Below are positions 8,205 through 17,021 of a stretch of DNA of 64,000 bases, piece by piece. The position numbers were made by a program, and so were the translations under genes. Below the pieces are notes generated by a model, which was given only the letters and a program-made list of their open reading frames with translations, had not been told where the DNA came from and made no database searches. Numbering within the stretch: position 1 is the first letter of the stretch; every line of letters starts with the position of its first letter. The DNA comes from Verrucomicrobiales bacterium (GTDB taxonomy: Bacteria > Verrucomicrobiota > Verrucomicrobiia > Limisphaerales > CAIMTB01): NCBI GenBank assembly GCA_016795425.1, contig JAEUHG010000174.1:1-64000 (forward strand), read 5' to 3'.

Positions 8205-10141
8205 CAAGACCCGAGATAAGTGTAATCCTTGAGACCTCGCTCGTAATCGTCCAGAAGCCGCATCGCCTCGCTCGGCTTCAACCGGTCCGATTTGATCGCC
8301 GCGTCGATCTGCGTCTTCATCTGACGCTTGAGCTCATTCTCGTCGTACTGCACCGAGGTCAGGGTCTGCACGACCGTACTGCCCTCGATGACTTCCTCGA
8401 CATAATAACCGGCCGGTTCGTCGGGTTCGAGGAAGACGTGGACCTCATTCACTCTGCCGAAGAGGTTGTGCAGGTCCCCCATGATGTCCTGGTAGGCGCC
8501 CATCAGGAAGAAACCAAGGTAATAGGGCTCCGGTCCGGCACCGTTCTGGCGCAAGGCATGGACCGGCAACGTGTCCCTGACATCGCGCAGGTCGATGAAC
8601 TTATTGATCTGGCCGTCCGAGTCGCAGGTGATGTCCACGAGGGTGGTTTCTCGCGATGGGCGCTCTTCCAGGCGGTCGATCGGCATGATGGGAAACAACT
8701 GCCCGAGCGCCCAGTGGTCCAACAGGGATTGGAAGACGGAGAAATTGCAGAGGTACTGGTCGCCGAGGCTATCCTCGAGCTTGCGAATCTCCTCCGGAAC
8801 GTACGCCTGCCCCTGGAAACTCAGCACCACCGCCTGGCTGATCTGCCAATACAAGGCTTCAATCTTCGCCTTGTCCTGCAATTCCATCAGGCCCAGGACG
8901 AACATGTTGTGGGCGTCCTCACGCCGCTCCGCCGCGTCGTGAAAGGCCTCCAACTTATTCAACTTGTGAAGGTTGCGACGCATGTCGAGCAACTCGCGAA
9001 CCAACGCATGCTCGCTCTCCCCAAAGGTCAGCGTGTCGGCCAGTCCGGTCTTGTGAATGGAACCGAAAACCTCCACCACCAAGACACTATGGTGGGCCAC
9101 GATGGCCCGCCCGCTTTCGCTCACAATGTCCGGATGCGGCACCTTCTCGGCGTTGCAGACATCCGACACATAATAAACCACGTCATTGGCATACTCCTGC
9201 AGGGAGTAGTTGGTGGAGCTGTCGAACGCGGAATGGCTGCCGTCGTAATCGACACCCAGACCTCCACCGACATCCAAATACTGCGGGGAAAAGCCCAGCC
9301 GGTGGAGCTTGGCGTAGTACCGGGCGGCCTCCTGCACCGCCTTCTTCACCGTCAGAATATCGGGCACCTGCGATCCGATGTGGAAATGGACCAGCTTGAA
9401 ACAATGCCCCAGGCCTTCCGCTCGGAGCAGGTCACAGGCAGCCAGGATCTCCACCGCACTGAGTCCGAACTTGGCGTTTTCACCCCCGCTTTCGGCCCAT
9501 TTGCCGGCGCCCTTCGCCAGCAATCGCACGCGGATGCCCACCTGCGGCTCGACGCCCAGTTGCTTCGAGATCGTGATGATCTGTCGAAGTTCCTCCAGCT
9601 TTTCGACCACCAGGATCACCTGCTTGCCCAGCTTGATGCCGAGCAACGCCATGCGGATGAAGGTGGTGTCCTTGTAACCATTGCAGATGATCAGCCCGCC
9701 AATCCGGTCCTGCAGGGCAAGAGCCGCGAAAATCTCCGGCTTGCTGCCCACCTCCAGGCCGAAATCGAAGGGGCCGCCGGCCTCAAGGATCTCCTCTACC
9801 ACTTCCCGCAGCTGGTTCACCTTGATCGGAAACACTCCACGATACCGTCCCTGGTAGTTGAACTCACCCATGGCGGTCCGGAAGGCCTGGTTGATGGCCT
9901 GGACCCGGTGGCGGAGGATGTCTTGAAAGCGAATCAGCAGCGGGAACTTGAGCCCCCGCCCTTTCGCCTCCTCGATCACGTCCGTGATGTCCACCGTCGC
10001 TCCTTTGTCGTGGAGCGGCTTGGCCACCACGTGGCCTTCCGAGTTGATGTCATAGTAGCCGGCTCCCCAGCGGTCGACGTTGTAAAGGGAACGGGCGGCC
10101 TCAATGGTCCATGGTGGGGCCTCAAGCGAAGGTTCGCTCAT
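8204..10141 (-). CDS. speA: Biosynthetic arginine decarboxylase
   Basis: This 645-residue PLP enzyme of the alanine-racemase-fold (group IV) decarboxylases converts arginine to agmatine, the first step of the agmatine route to putrescine. The length is typical for SpeA. The PLP lysine is in GVFPIKVNQLREVVEEI; the glycine-rich phosphate-binding area is LDVGGGLGVDYDG; the C-terminal half carries the conserved GAYQDIMGDLHNLFGRVNEVHV. The substrate-site cysteine motif appears as VDITCDSDGQI. It begins at an ATG at 10141 and its stop overlaps the start of an unknown membrane protein. Agmatine deiminase or agmatinase genes are not in the window, so the pathway is completed elsewhere. Confidence 0.96.
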   Translation of the reverse strand: MSEPSLEAPPWTIEAARSLYNVDRWGAGYYDINSEGHVVAKPLHDKGATVDITDVIEEAKGRGLKFPLLIRFQDILRHRVQAINQAFRTAMGEFNYQGRYRGVFPIKVNQLREVVEEILEAGGPFDFGLEVGSKPEIFAALALQDRIGGLIICNGYKDTTFIRMALLGIKLGKQVILVVEKLEELRQIITISKQLGVEPQVGIRVRLLAKGAGKWAESGGENAKFGLSAVEILAACDLLRAEGLGHCFKLVHFHIGSQVPDILTVKKAVQEAARYYAKLHRLGFSPQYLDVGGGLGVDYDGSHSAFDSSTNYSLQEYANDVVYYVSDVCNAEKVPHPDIVSESGRAIVAHHSVLVVEVFGSIHKTGLADTLTFGESEHALVRELLDMRRNLHKLNKLEAFHDAAERREDAHNMFVLGLMELQDKAKIEALYWQISQAVVLSFQGQAYVPEEIRKLEDSLGDQYLCNFSVFQSLLDHWALGQLFPIMPIDRLEERPSRETTLVDITCDSDGQINKFIDLRDVRDTLPVHALRQNGAGPEPYYLGFFLMGAYQDIMGDLHNLFGRVNEVHVFLEPDEPAGYYVEEVIEGSTVVQTLTSVQYDENELKRQMKTQIDAAIKSDRLKPSEAMRLLDDYERGLKDYTYLGS

Positions 10142-10284
10142 TTCAGGGGTCGCTTCGACGGGTGCAACGCGGCGGCGACTATACGAACCCCGATATCGGA
10201 TGCAATGCGCTGACGGTTAAATTCGAAAAAGAAGGATCCGCCTCCGGACTTCTTTCCTGGGCGCTCCTTTGGTCTTCTCCTCCC

Positions 10285-11046
10285 ATGGCATCCGTCCCGC
10301 TCTCCCGTTTGGTCGACGCCTGCGACCATCTCCTGAAAACGGATCAATTTCGGGATTGGGACGGAGCGCTTAACGGTCTCCAGGTTCAAAACTCGGGCCG
10401 AGTTTCCCGCATCGCCGCAGCCGTCGATGCCCGCGCCACCACCATCCGCATGGCCGCCGATGCGGGCGCGGACCTCCTCATCGTTCATCACGGTCTGTTC
10501 TGGTCCCCCCAGCAGCCATGGACCGGCCCTCGCTACGATCTCTTGCGTCAGCTGTTTCAAGCCAACCTGGCGGTTTACAGTTCCCACCTGCCCTTGGATG
10601 CCCACCCGAAACTTGGCAACAGCTCGCAACTTGCCCGCGCTCTGGGCCTGCGCACGTTGACTCCGTTCTTCGAGGCCAAGGGGCAGACCATTGGCTTCCG
10701 GTCCCGGACGCGGCTGCACCGCACGGAATTGACCGAACGCCTGGCCCAGGCCACCGGCTCTCGACCCGTTCTCCTCGCCGGCGGACCCGAGCTCTGTCGG
10801 AGCATCGGAGTGGTCACCGGTGGGGCGGGCGCGGAAATCCGGGATGCCGCCCGCTGCGGCATCGACACATTCATTACTGGTGAGGGCCCCCATTGGACCG
10901 CCTCTCTCGCCGACGATTTGGGAATCAACGTGCTCTACGCCGGGCATTACGCCACGGAGACCTTCGGCGTGAAGGCTCTCGCCCACTACCTATCCGGCCG
11001 ATTTCGGGTCCCCTGGCAGTTTCTCGACTGCCCGACCGGTCTGTGA
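10285..11046 (+). CDS. Nif3-like dinuclear metal-binding protein (YbgI/DUF34 family)
   Basis: The product (253 residues) belongs to the Nif3/YbgI/YqfO family, which forms hexameric toroids with a two-metal site. Visible family features are DWDGALNGLQVQNSG near residues 24-38, metal-binding H68-H69 in LLIVHHGLFW, AVYSSHLPLDAHPKLGNS, and the C-terminal GHYATETFGVKAL with the His and Glu metal ligands. The long insertion of the YqfO subgroup is absent, so it is the short bacterial form. Members have been named GTP cyclohydrolase I type 2, but the true substrate is disputed. The ATG at 10285 is preferred because the domain starts there; the open frame continues upstream to 10111, antisense to the start of speA. 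Confidence 0.92.
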   Translation: MASVPLSRLVDACDHLLKTDQFRDWDGALNGLQVQNSGRVSRIAAAVDARATTIRMAADAGADLLIVHHGLFWSPQQPWTGPRYDLLRQLFQANLAVYSSHLPLDAHPKLGNSSQLARALGLRTLTPFFEAKGQTIGFRSRTRLHRTELTERLAQATGSRPVLLAGGPELCRSIGVVTGGAGAEIRDAARCGIDTFITGEGPHWTASLADDLGINVLYAGHYATETFGVKALAHYLSGRFRVPWQFLDCPTGL

Positions 11047-11065
11047 ACGAAAGCCTCCGACGCCT

Positions 11066-12061
11066 CTAGGTGCTGGGGTTGACGGGACTTTCGGCCCGCG
11101 ACGCCATCACAAATTGGTTGGAGGTCTCGCCACCCAGTTTTGACCACACGAGGTCCAGGACATAGAAGCCACCGACCACCGGCAGGCTTTTCAGGTTGAG
11201 AAATTCCCAAAACGACTTCCCGCGCTCGATGGAATTGAGTCCCAGCGCGTTTCTCAGGCTGATGATCCAAAAGGCGATCGATGGAGTGCACGCCTGCCGT
11301 TCCACGATAAAGCCGGATTCCACGAGAATCCGCGCCAGTGCCTCCAGGGAGAACAAGTGGAAGTGGCGAGGAATATGGTATCCCCCCCAGAAACGGCGCC
11401 GGAACAGGCGATAGTCCCAACCACCCCGATTGGGTGTGTCAATGACGAGCACTCCGCCCGGAGACAGTTTCTGGTGCACCTGCCTCAACGCCGCCCGGGG
11501 GTCGCGCAAATGCTCAATCAGTTGGCGCATGATCACCAGGTCGTGCCCGCGATCCCGCAAGGCGCCCAGGTCCGTCTCGACATTGCCAACCACGCAACGA
11601 ATGCCGGCGCCTTCGGCCTGGCTCAGCACGGCTGCGTCGAACTGAAGATCCAGGCACACCGCCTCCACCGGGCTTGGCTGATCGCGGCTCAACACTTCCT
11701 TCAGTTTGATCAGACGGGTGAGATTGCCACCCCCGATGTCGACCACCGAGCGTATCGAGCGACCCCCCAACTGCCGAGATAGGCCCTCAGCGTCCTTCAC
11801 CATTTTCGCCTCCACCACCGGTCCCTCCATGTAGATGGGGGATTTGGGGTTCACGGTGTAGTACCAGGAAGGATAAAGGGCACCAATGTCGCTGGCGGCG
11901 GGCATCGGATCGATGAACACGTGACCGCAGGCCCGGCACTCGACCAATTCCCATTCGCCCGCTCGGCACTGGTATTCAAAGTCCGGGGCGCGCACGACCA
12001 ATCGCACCCGGGTTCCACCGCAAATCAGGCACGAGGACTCCCGCTCACCTGTGGCGACCAT
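11066..12061 (-). CDS. Class I SAM methyltransferase with N-terminal zinc ribbon
   Basis: The N-terminus has two CxxC-type pairs, SCLICGG and VECRACGHVF, forming a rubredoxin-like zinc ribbon that precedes many sugar or lipid methyltransferases. The SAM domain follows with motif I VVDIGGGNLTRLI, an acidic end of strand 2 (EAVCLDLQFD), IMRQLIEHLRDPRAALRQV (the post-motif typical of the UbiE/COQ5 fold) and LSPGGVLVIDTPNRGGWDYRLF. The C-terminal 80 residues are helical (SIAFWIISLRNALG) and resemble glycan-modifying relatives. The ATG at 12061 has GAAGG ten bases upstream; an ATG at 12088 and a TTG further out are alternatives. The substrate is unknown. It is convergent with the Nif3 gene, with only 19 bases between the stop codons. 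Confidence 0.85.
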   Translation of the reverse strand: MVATGERESSCLICGGTRVRLVVRAPDFEYQCRAGEWELVECRACGHVFIDPMPAASDIGALYPSWYYTVNPKSPIYMEGPVVEAKMVKDAEGLSRQLGGRSIRSVVDIGGGNLTRLIKLKEVLSRDQPSPVEAVCLDLQFDAAVLSQAEGAGIRCVVGNVETDLGALRDRGHDLVIMRQLIEHLRDPRAALRQVHQKLSPGGVLVIDTPNRGGWDYRLFRRRFWGGYHIPRHFHLFSLEALARILVESGFIVERQACTPSIAFWIISLRNALGLNSIERGKSFWEFLNLKSLPVVGGFYVLDLVWSKLGGETSNQFVMASRAESPVNPST

Positions 12062-12303
12062 CGTGTCTCGCCCTTCCGCTTCTCGCATGTGCAACGCTCA
12101 CGTCGAGCCCAAGGGTTGGTCAAGCCACCGCCCGCGTCCCGACACGCAGAAGAACCATCGCACGCGGGCAAAAAGCGACAGCCCTCCGATCAAAAATGAA
12201 CAGTTGGAGGCCCCGTTCCTTCCACCTCCGATGGCGGGTCCCGACCGAATGCCGTTCGACAGGCGCCCATCGCGAGGCTCTCGCGGCCCATTTTGGCACG
12301 TAT

Positions 12304-13221
12304 TCATTCGGAGCGCTCCGGTGAAACCAACCGGAAAACCTTGCGCAGCAATTCCACCAACAGACTCTCGGGAAGGGTGAGAGCCCCGTCCCGCCTTGGA
12401 ATCACCGACCAAACCCGTTTCAAGCGGCGTCGCCCCAGGGGAAGTTCCACCACCGCACCGTGCCGCATCGCATCGGCAGCAACCCAACGAGGAAGTATTC
12501 CCACGCCGAGATCGAGGCGGATGAATTCCAGGACCGCCAACTCGTCGGTCACCTCGATGAATGGTCGCAGGCGCAGATCTTCCCCTTGGAAATAGGCGCG
12601 GACACGGTCCCTGAGGGGTGTTCCCGATTCCGGCAGAATCAGGCGTCGGCAGGCGAGTTCATCTCGATCCACGCTCCGACGGATCACCCAAGGATGCAGC
12701 GGGTGCGCGTAGAAATGCAGATCGTCCTCGCCGATCGGTATGGCCCTGTCCTGCAGTTCGGGGCCGGCATCGGGAAGCAGGCGGAAATCGGGTTCGTTGC
12801 GCCCATCCTCCAACGCCCCGCCCCCCGTGTCCGCCCTCAAGGCGAGGGTGAATGACGGAAAACTCTCGCGAAATTCACGCAATGCGGGTCCCACGATCTG
12901 ACGCAGCGCCACGGCGCTCGAAGACAATCGCAGTCGGTCATCCGGGCACGCCTTCCAACTGTGCATGCGGTGACGCGCGGATTGCATGGCGTCGAGGATT
13001 TGGCGCGCCTCCTCCAACAGCAGGTGGCCGGCCGATGAGAGCGCGAGCTTGGTGCGCGACCGAATCAACAGCTGACAGCCCAGATCGCGCTCCAACGCCT
13101 TCAATCCGTGACTCACCGCCGACGCCGTGAGCCCCAATTCCAATGCCGCCCGGCGCATGTTCAGCGTCCTCGCGAGCGTCACGAACACACGAAGCTGCTG
13201 TCCGTCGAGTATGGGTTTCAT
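12304..13221 (-). CDS. LysR-family transcriptional regulator, divergent from the amide/urea locus
   Basis: This 305-residue protein has an N-terminal winged helix-turn-helix with LRVFVTLARTLNMRRAALEL, TASAVSHGLKALERDLGCQLLIR and LSSAGHLLLEEARQIL, the standard LysR pattern. The effector-binding domain follows, with RLSSSAVALRQIVGPALREFRESFPSF near residue 100. It is transcribed away from the gene set starting at 13381, the usual arrangement for a LysR protein controlling its neighbour, so it may respond to a nitrogen signal or to the amide substrate. A LysR protein cannot activate a sigma-54 promoter by itself, so it may repress or modulate, or control a separate promoter. The relationship is inferred from position only. 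Confidence 0.93.
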   Translation of the reverse strand: MKPILDGQQLRVFVTLARTLNMRRAALELGLTASAVSHGLKALERDLGCQLLIRSRTKLALSSAGHLLLEEARQILDAMQSARHRMHSWKACPDDRLRLSSSAVALRQIVGPALREFRESFPSFTLALRADTGGGALEDGRNEPDFRLLPDAGPELQDRAIPIGEDDLHFYAHPLHPWVIRRSVDRDELACRRLILPESGTPLRDRVRAYFQGEDLRLRPFIEVTDELAVLEFIRLDLGVGILPRWVAADAMRHGAVVELPLGRRRLKRVWSVIPRRDGALTLPESLLVELLRKVFRLVSPERSE

Positions 13222-13351
13222 GCTCCTTGTACTGATCCGCCGACGAGAACTCTACTGCCTTGCTCGAACGACGGAAGCACGCGGCGTTGAAAGTTTCTCA
13301 GGCAACCGTTGAAGAAGATTCACTATCGCTAATGCCCCCAGGGCTCGCGCC

Positions 13352-13368
13352 TTGGCACGAGTCATGCA
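13352..13368 (+). promoter_or_regulatory. Candidate sigma-54 (-24/-12) promoter
   Basis: The sequence TTGGCACGAGTCATGCA matches the sigma-54 consensus TGGCACG-N4-TTGC with one mismatch (A for the first T of TTGC). The invariant GG and GC doublets are separated by ten bases as required. It points rightward and predicts a transcript start near 13379, immediately before the gene for a nitrate/urea-type binding protein. Sigma-54 control by an NtrC-like activator is the known way many bacteria switch on nitrogen-scavenging genes, so the fit to context is strong. The predicted start is only about two bases before the ATG at 13381, so that gene would be leaderless or would start at the GTG at 13438. 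Confidence 0.65.
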
Positions 13369-13380
13369 AAGGGCGGCGGC

Positions 13381-14565
13381 ATGCGCTTCTGCAGGCGCCC
13401 CAAGATCAACGCATGGGATCGATCGGCGAAATCCGGGGTGATTCGTATCGGGTACCTGTCGAATCTCGAAGCGGTGGTCCCCATCGCGGCGCAGGAGCTC
13501 TGTCTCTTCGAACAGCACGGCGTCCAGGTCCAGCTGTCCTCCGAGGTCGGCTGGGCCACCCTGCGCAGCAAACTGGTGGACGGTGAACTCGACGCCTGCC
13601 TCGCCCCCGTCGGCCTTCTCCTCTCCCTCTATTGCGGATTCGGCGGTGTCCGGCGCCCCTGCCTCACGGCGTTGCTCCTGGATTCTGGGCGCTGCGCCAT
13701 CACGCTTTCGCGGAATTTGCGGGACCAAGGGGTCGTTGATGCCGTGACGCTCGCGCAAGCGATTCGATCCGGCGCCATTCGTTCGCGTCCGACCTTCGGC
13801 ACCGTCCCTGGCATCACCGCCGCCACCCACTTCCTGCGCGCCTGGCTGACCGAAGGCGGCGTCGATCCTGATCGCGATGTGCGTCTCGTGCCGGTGCCGG
13901 CCGCGCTCGCGTTTGACACGTTTCACCGTGGATTCCTCGACGGGTTCTGCGAATCGGAGCCCTGGCCCACCGCGGCGTTGGCGGAGGAATCCGGCGTTGT
14001 CACGACGTCATTTCCCAAATCCGTCGCCGGACTACCGGACAAGGCGTTCGTGGTTTTGCGCGAGTTCGTCGAAAGCAACGAGGAACTCCATCTCCGCCTG
14101 GTCGCCGCGCTGATTGATGCCGGTCGCTATTGCGAGGTGCCAGCGAACCGTTCGGAACTGGCAGGCTGGCTGGCGCGATCCGGCTCATTCGACCTTTCCG
14201 AAACCTGCCTCGAGCGCGCCCTGGCGGGATCGCACGAATCGGTCTCTCCATTTTACCGCATCGGGGCCCCCACCCGTGCGACGGGAAAGCGCCTGCTGGA
14301 GCACCTCTGTGACAGCAACGAGCCCGGGGCGCCCCTTCCCCTGCCTCGCGCCATCCTTTCCCAGCTCTTCCGCCAGGACCTCCACGACCGCGCCCTCACC
14401 CAGGCCGGTCGTGAACCGGCAGACGAACATCCCGGTTCCGCAGGCAAGACCCAGGCCACAGCGCCGACACCCGAACATCCGGACCCAATGCCCCGTCAAC
14501 CCGACACCACCGCATCGGCGGCGATGCTGCGATCGGACTGCCTCCCGATGGCGGCGATCGCGTGA
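13381..14565 (+). CDS. NrtA/CmpA/NasS-type ligand-binding protein without signal peptide
   Basis: The core of this 394-residue protein is the nitrate-binding fold of the NrtA/CmpA/NasS group: IRIGYLSNLEAVVPIAAQELCLFEQHGVQVQL, then LRSKLVDGELDACLAPVGLLLSL, GTVPGITAATHFLRAWL and DGFCESEPWPTAALAEESGVV. There is no signal peptide or lipobox, which points to a cytoplasmic sensor like NasS rather than a transporter component. No NasT-type ANTAR antiterminator lies beside it. The last 60 residues are Pro/Thr/Ala-rich and disordered. The start is uncertain: ATG 13381 is only two bases beyond the predicted sigma-54 transcript start, and the conserved fold begins at a GTG at 13438. It precedes urtABCDE-fmdAB by 78 bases and is probably part of that unit. 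Confidence 0.82.
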   Translation: MRFCRRPKINAWDRSAKSGVIRIGYLSNLEAVVPIAAQELCLFEQHGVQVQLSSEVGWATLRSKLVDGELDACLAPVGLLLSLYCGFGGVRRPCLTALLLDSGRCAITLSRNLRDQGVVDAVTLAQAIRSGAIRSRPTFGTVPGITAATHFLRAWLTEGGVDPDRDVRLVPVPAALAFDTFHRGFLDGFCESEPWPTAALAEESGVVTTSFPKSVAGLPDKAFVVLREFVESNEELHLRLVAALIDAGRYCEVPANRSELAGWLARSGSFDLSETCLERALAGSHESVSPFYRIGAPTRATGKRLLEHLCDSNEPGAPLPLPRAILSQLFRQDLHDRALTQAGREPADEHPGSAGKTQATAPTPEHPDPMPRQPDTTASAAMLRSDCLPMAAIA

Positions 14566-14643
14566 GGCCCATCCATCCCTTTCGGTGACGTCCGGCCACC
14601 CGCTGGCGACACCGGTCTGAACCAACGAAATCGAACCCGCACC

Positions 14644-15912
14644 ATGAAACGCAGCCCCACACACCAACCGCATCCACGCCGTGCCCGATTCAGGCCCGGC
14701 CCATGGCTGTCCCTGATGGCCACCGCACTGCTGGCCGCCGGCTCCGCCGCTTCGCTGGCCGCCGGTCCACCCACCGCCACCGTCAACACGACCGGTCTGG
14801 CCGTGACCGACGACACCGTGACCGTCGGCCAACTGCATTCGGCCACCGGCACCATGGCCATCAGTGAGACCGGCTCCATCCAGGCCGAGCAACTGGCGAT
14901 TGAGCAGATCAATGAGGCGGGCGGCATCCTGGGCCGGAAGATCAAGATCATCGTCGAGGACGGCGCCAGTGATTGGCCAACCTTTGCCGAAAAAGCAAAG
15001 AAACTGCTGGTCAACGACAAGGTCGCCGCAGTCTTCGGGTGCTGGACCTCCGCCTCGCGCAAGGCCGTCCTTCCGGTCTTCGAGAAGGAGAACGGCATGC
15101 TCTACTACCCGACCTTCTACGAAGGCCTCGAGCAGTCGAAGAACGTGATCTACACCGGGCAGGAAGCGACCCAGCAGATCATTGCCGGACTGGATTGGAT
15201 GGCCAAACAGAAGAAGGCCAAAACCTTCTACCTGATCGGCTCCGACTACATCTGGCCGCGCACCTCAAACAAGATCGCACGAAAGCACATTGAGAATGTT
15301 CTCAAAGGCGAGGTGGTGGGCGAGGAGTATTACGCCCTCGGCCATACCCAGTTCGGTTCGCTCATCAACAAGATCAAGCTGAAGAAGCCGGACGTCATCT
15401 ACGCCATCGTGGTCGGCGGCAGCAACGTCTCCTTCTACAAACAGCTCAAGGCGGCCGGCATCACCGGCGACAAGGCCACGCTCCTCACCATCTCCGTGAC
15501 GGAGGACGAAGCGCTCGGCATCGGGGGTGAAAACCTTGTCGGGTTCTACTCCGCGATGAAGTACTTCCAAAGTCTCGACAACCCCAACAACAAGAAGTTC
15601 GTCGAGGCGTTCAAGAAGAAGTACGGCGACAAGGCCGTCATCGGCGACGTCACCCAGGCGGCCTACCTCGGTCCCTGGCTCTGGAAACTGACGGTGGAAA
15701 AGGCCGGGAGCTTCGACATCGACAAGGTCGCGGCCGCCTCCGCCGGCGTGGAGTTCAAGGAGGCGCCGGAAGGCTACGTGCGCATCCACGATTCCAACCA
15801 TCATCTCTGGAGCAAACTTCGCATCGGCCAGTGGTCCACCGACGGCCAGGCGAAGGTCCTCTACGAGTCGGAACTCATCGAGCCGAACCCCTTCCCCAAG
15901 GGTTACCAATAA
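14644..15912 (+). CDS. urtA: Urea/short-chain amide ABC transporter, substrate-binding protein (UrtA/FmdD type)
   Basis: This is a periplasmic type I binding protein of 422 residues. A signal peptide with a long basic N-terminus (RRARFRPGPWLSLMATALLAAGSAASLAAG) leads into VTVGQLHSATGTMAISETGSIQAEQLAIEQINEAGGILGRKI. The segments SDWPTFAEKAKKLL, VFGCWTSASRKAVLPVFEKENGMLYYPTFYEG and NVIYTGQEATQQI are diagnostic of the UrtA/FmdD subgroup, separating it from branched-chain amino acid binders. UrtA binds urea, while FmdD of Methylophilus binds short-chain amides; the two cannot be told apart by eye. The formamidase downstream and the lack of urease favour amides. It is followed by the permease and ATPase genes in the usual A-B-C-D-E order. 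Confidence 0.9.
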   Translation: MKRSPTHQPHPRRARFRPGPWLSLMATALLAAGSAASLAAGPPTATVNTTGLAVTDDTVTVGQLHSATGTMAISETGSIQAEQLAIEQINEAGGILGRKIKIIVEDGASDWPTFAEKAKKLLVNDKVAAVFGCWTSASRKAVLPVFEKENGMLYYPTFYEGLEQSKNVIYTGQEATQQIIAGLDWMAKQKKAKTFYLIGSDYIWPRTSNKIARKHIENVLKGEVVGEEYYALGHTQFGSLINKIKLKKPDVIYAIVVGGSNVSFYKQLKAAGITGDKATLLTISVTEDEALGIGGENLVGFYSAMKYFQSLDNPNNKKFVEAFKKKYGDKAVIGDVTQAAYLGPWLWKLTVEKAGSFDIDKVAAASAGVEFKEAPEGYVRIHDSNHHLWSKLRIGQWSTDGQAKVLYESELIEPNPFPKGYQ

Positions 15913-16049
15913 GCCCCTGCTCGGCGGCGCGCACCGGGTCTCTGGTGTCCCGACCTGGTCGCGCCGCGCTGAGCCCCTGCCCCTGCTCCTGTCGTTCTCA
16001 CAACCCGCGACATACAACGCCTAGAACCCCTCTCCCGGCTCCTACTCCC

Positions 16050-16973
16050 ATGCTTGCGTACTCCGCCTCCGAACTTTGGTCCATCTTCATCATGCAGGGC
16101 TTCGCCGGACTCAGCCTCTTCAGTGTGCTGCTCCTGATGGCCCTGGGCCTGGCGATCATCTTTGGTCAAATGGGTGTCGTGAATCTCGCCCACGGCGAGT
16201 TCATGGCGTTGGGCGCCTACGTTGTCTACCTCTGCTCGACGTTGGTCCAGAACCACGCGCCCGCGTTGCAGCCCTACTACTTCCTGGTCGCCATCGCCAT
16301 TGCTTTCGTTGCCGCCGCACTGCTCGGTTTGCTGGTCGAGTGGTCTCTCATCCGGTACCTGTACCGTCGGCCCCTCGACACGCTCCTGGCCACCTGGGGA
16401 CTCAGTCTGGTCCTGCAACAAGCCTTTCGCTCGACGTTCGGAGCCCGTGAAGTGACACCGACCTTGCCGGACTGGCTGATGGGGTCGTTCAAGCCCACGG
16501 AAAGCATCGATATCCCCATCAATGGCGTGTTCGTGATGGCCCTCACGCTGGTGTTAACCGGCGCGGTCTGGTTGTTCCTCTATCGATCCCGTGCCGGCCT
16601 CCACATGCGCGCCACCGTCCAGAATCGCGCCATGAGCGGAGCCATCGGCATCAATACGGGGCTCGTCGATCGCCTGGCCTTTAGCCTCGGATGCGGTATC
16701 GCCGGCGTGGCCGGCGCCGCCTTCACCACGATTGGATCTACCGGACCCGACAGTGGATCGCGCTACATCGTCGACACCTTTCTGGTGGTGGTCTTCGGAG
16801 GCACCGCGAGCCTGCTGGGAACCATCGCCTCTGCCTTCGGCATCGCCCAGGGGCAGTCGGTCTGCGAGTTCTTCCTGCAGGGCACGATGGGCAAGGTGGC
16901 CGTTCTTCTCGGCATCGTGGTCATCCTGATGATCCGTCCTCAGGGATTGTTCGCAAGTAAGGTGCGCTCCTGA
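16050..16973 (+). CDS. urtB: Urea/amide ABC transporter permease UrtB
   Basis: This inner-membrane permease of 307 residues is of the LivH type. It begins MLAYSASELWSIFIMQGFAGLSLFSVLLLMALGLAIIFGQMGVVNLAHGEFMALGAYV, with the family signature GVVNLAHGEFMALGAY. Later helices include PLDTLLATWGLSLVLQQAFRSTFG, MRATVQNRAMSGAIGINT (the cytoplasmic coupling helix that contacts the ATPase) and VDTFLVVVFGGTASLLGTIASAFGIAQGQ. UrtB proteins often carry a long periplasmic N-terminal domain; this one lacks it, as in the FmdE type. The ATG at 16050 is chosen since the membrane domain begins there; the frame is open back to a GTG inside urtA. Confidence 0.9.
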   Translation: MLAYSASELWSIFIMQGFAGLSLFSVLLLMALGLAIIFGQMGVVNLAHGEFMALGAYVVYLCSTLVQNHAPALQPYYFLVAIAIAFVAAALLGLLVEWSLIRYLYRRPLDTLLATWGLSLVLQQAFRSTFGAREVTPTLPDWLMGSFKPTESIDIPINGVFVMALTLVLTGAVWLFLYRSRAGLHMRATVQNRAMSGAIGINTGLVDRLAFSLGCGIAGVAGAAFTTIGSTGPDSGSRYIVDTFLVVVFGGTASLLGTIASAFGIAQGQSVCEFFLQGTMGKVAVLLGIVVILMIRPQGLFASKVRS

Positions 16974-17021
16974 ACCGGCTCCCATTCACGCACTGATTCC
17001 CACTCCCCGACCATCCACACC

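Noticed and set aside
8438..10213. A 591-codon plus-strand frame opposite speA.
   Set aside because: It is antisense to a certain speA gene and has no recognisable domain.
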